DNA of 41,349 bases from Oscillospiraceae bacterium (GTDB lineage: Bacteria > Bacillota > Clostridia > Oscillospirales > Oscillospiraceae): assembly GCA_020025295.1 (NCBI GenBank), contig JAHHSJ010000010.1:1-41349 (forward strand), in the 5' to 3' direction. The translations under genes were made by a program, and so were the position numbers. Shown here one piece after another: positions 41,347-41,349 of this stretch (positions within the stretch are counted from its first letter, which is position 1; each line of letters starts with the position of its first letter). Under the pieces are notes generated by a model. The model was not told the DNA's origin, made no database searches, and worked only from the letters and a program-made list of their open reading frames with translations.

Positions 41347-41349
41347 ACG

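Overview
The window looks like chromosomal DNA of an anaerobic low-to-mid GC Firmicute, most likely class Clostridia near the Oscillospiraceae/Ruminococcaceae. This rests on Gram-positive-type AGGAGG ribosome binding sites and sigma-A promoters, YesM/YesN-type two-component proteins, a PBP5/DacF-like carboxypeptidase, GerMN and ComEA proteins, and a PolA without proofreading residues. Three single tRNA genes (Ala-GGC cut by the left edge, Gln-CTG, Thr-CGT) each have their own promoter. I see no integrase, transposase, phage gene or CRISPR array.

Layout. 1-5.0 kb: tRNA-Ala, a DEDD-family exonuclease, then a heterodimeric CydDC-like ABC exporter and a YbaN/DUF454 membrane protein behind a long perfect palindrome. 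5.1-18.5 kb: an accessory block with visibly more A/T-ending codons than its surroundings. It holds a YesN/YesM two-component system and a nine-gene minus-strand operon: a ribose-type ABC importer (ATPase, permease, lipoprotein, second permease), a nucleoside-hydrolase-family enzyme, a PfkB kinase, a double-SIS protein, a YjbQ/UPF0047 protein and a BtpA/SgcQ TIM-barrel protein. Terminator hairpins with the same core lie at both ends, and tRNA-Gln sits at the right edge. Between the regulator and tRNA-Gln is a decayed coding remnant. 18.7-24.3 kb: family 4 uracil-DNA glycosylase, a comEA-like/OmpR regulator/sensor kinase/GerMN lipoprotein operon, and a divergent D,D-carboxypeptidase. 24.4-29.9 kb: a purine operon purE-purM-purN-PurO-type cyclohydrolase-stand-alone AICAR transformylase-purD, preceded by a leader with a candidate 24-codon upstream ORF and a hairpin. 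30.0-35.3 kb: two glycosyltransferases, a PAP2 phosphatase, an RlmA-type methyltransferase and nicotinate phosphoribosyltransferase. 35.4-41.3 kb: tRNA-Thr, an AT-rich gap with a cluster of DnaA-box-like sites, the polA-rimI-tsaD operon, and a CDF cation exporter with a long leader.

The most interesting unit is the 5.2-17.8 kb catabolic block. The two-component system probably senses an extracellular solute and activates an importer promoter that has a good -10 but no recognisable -35. The enzymes suggest uptake and breakdown of an N-glycosidic compound (nucleoside-like or Amadori-like): glycosidic cleavage, sugar phosphorylation, and SIS-type isomerisation or deglycation. The YjbQ and BtpA proteins supply steps that cannot be named from sequence. 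The second most interesting element is the purE leader, which is arranged like a translation-coupled attenuator.
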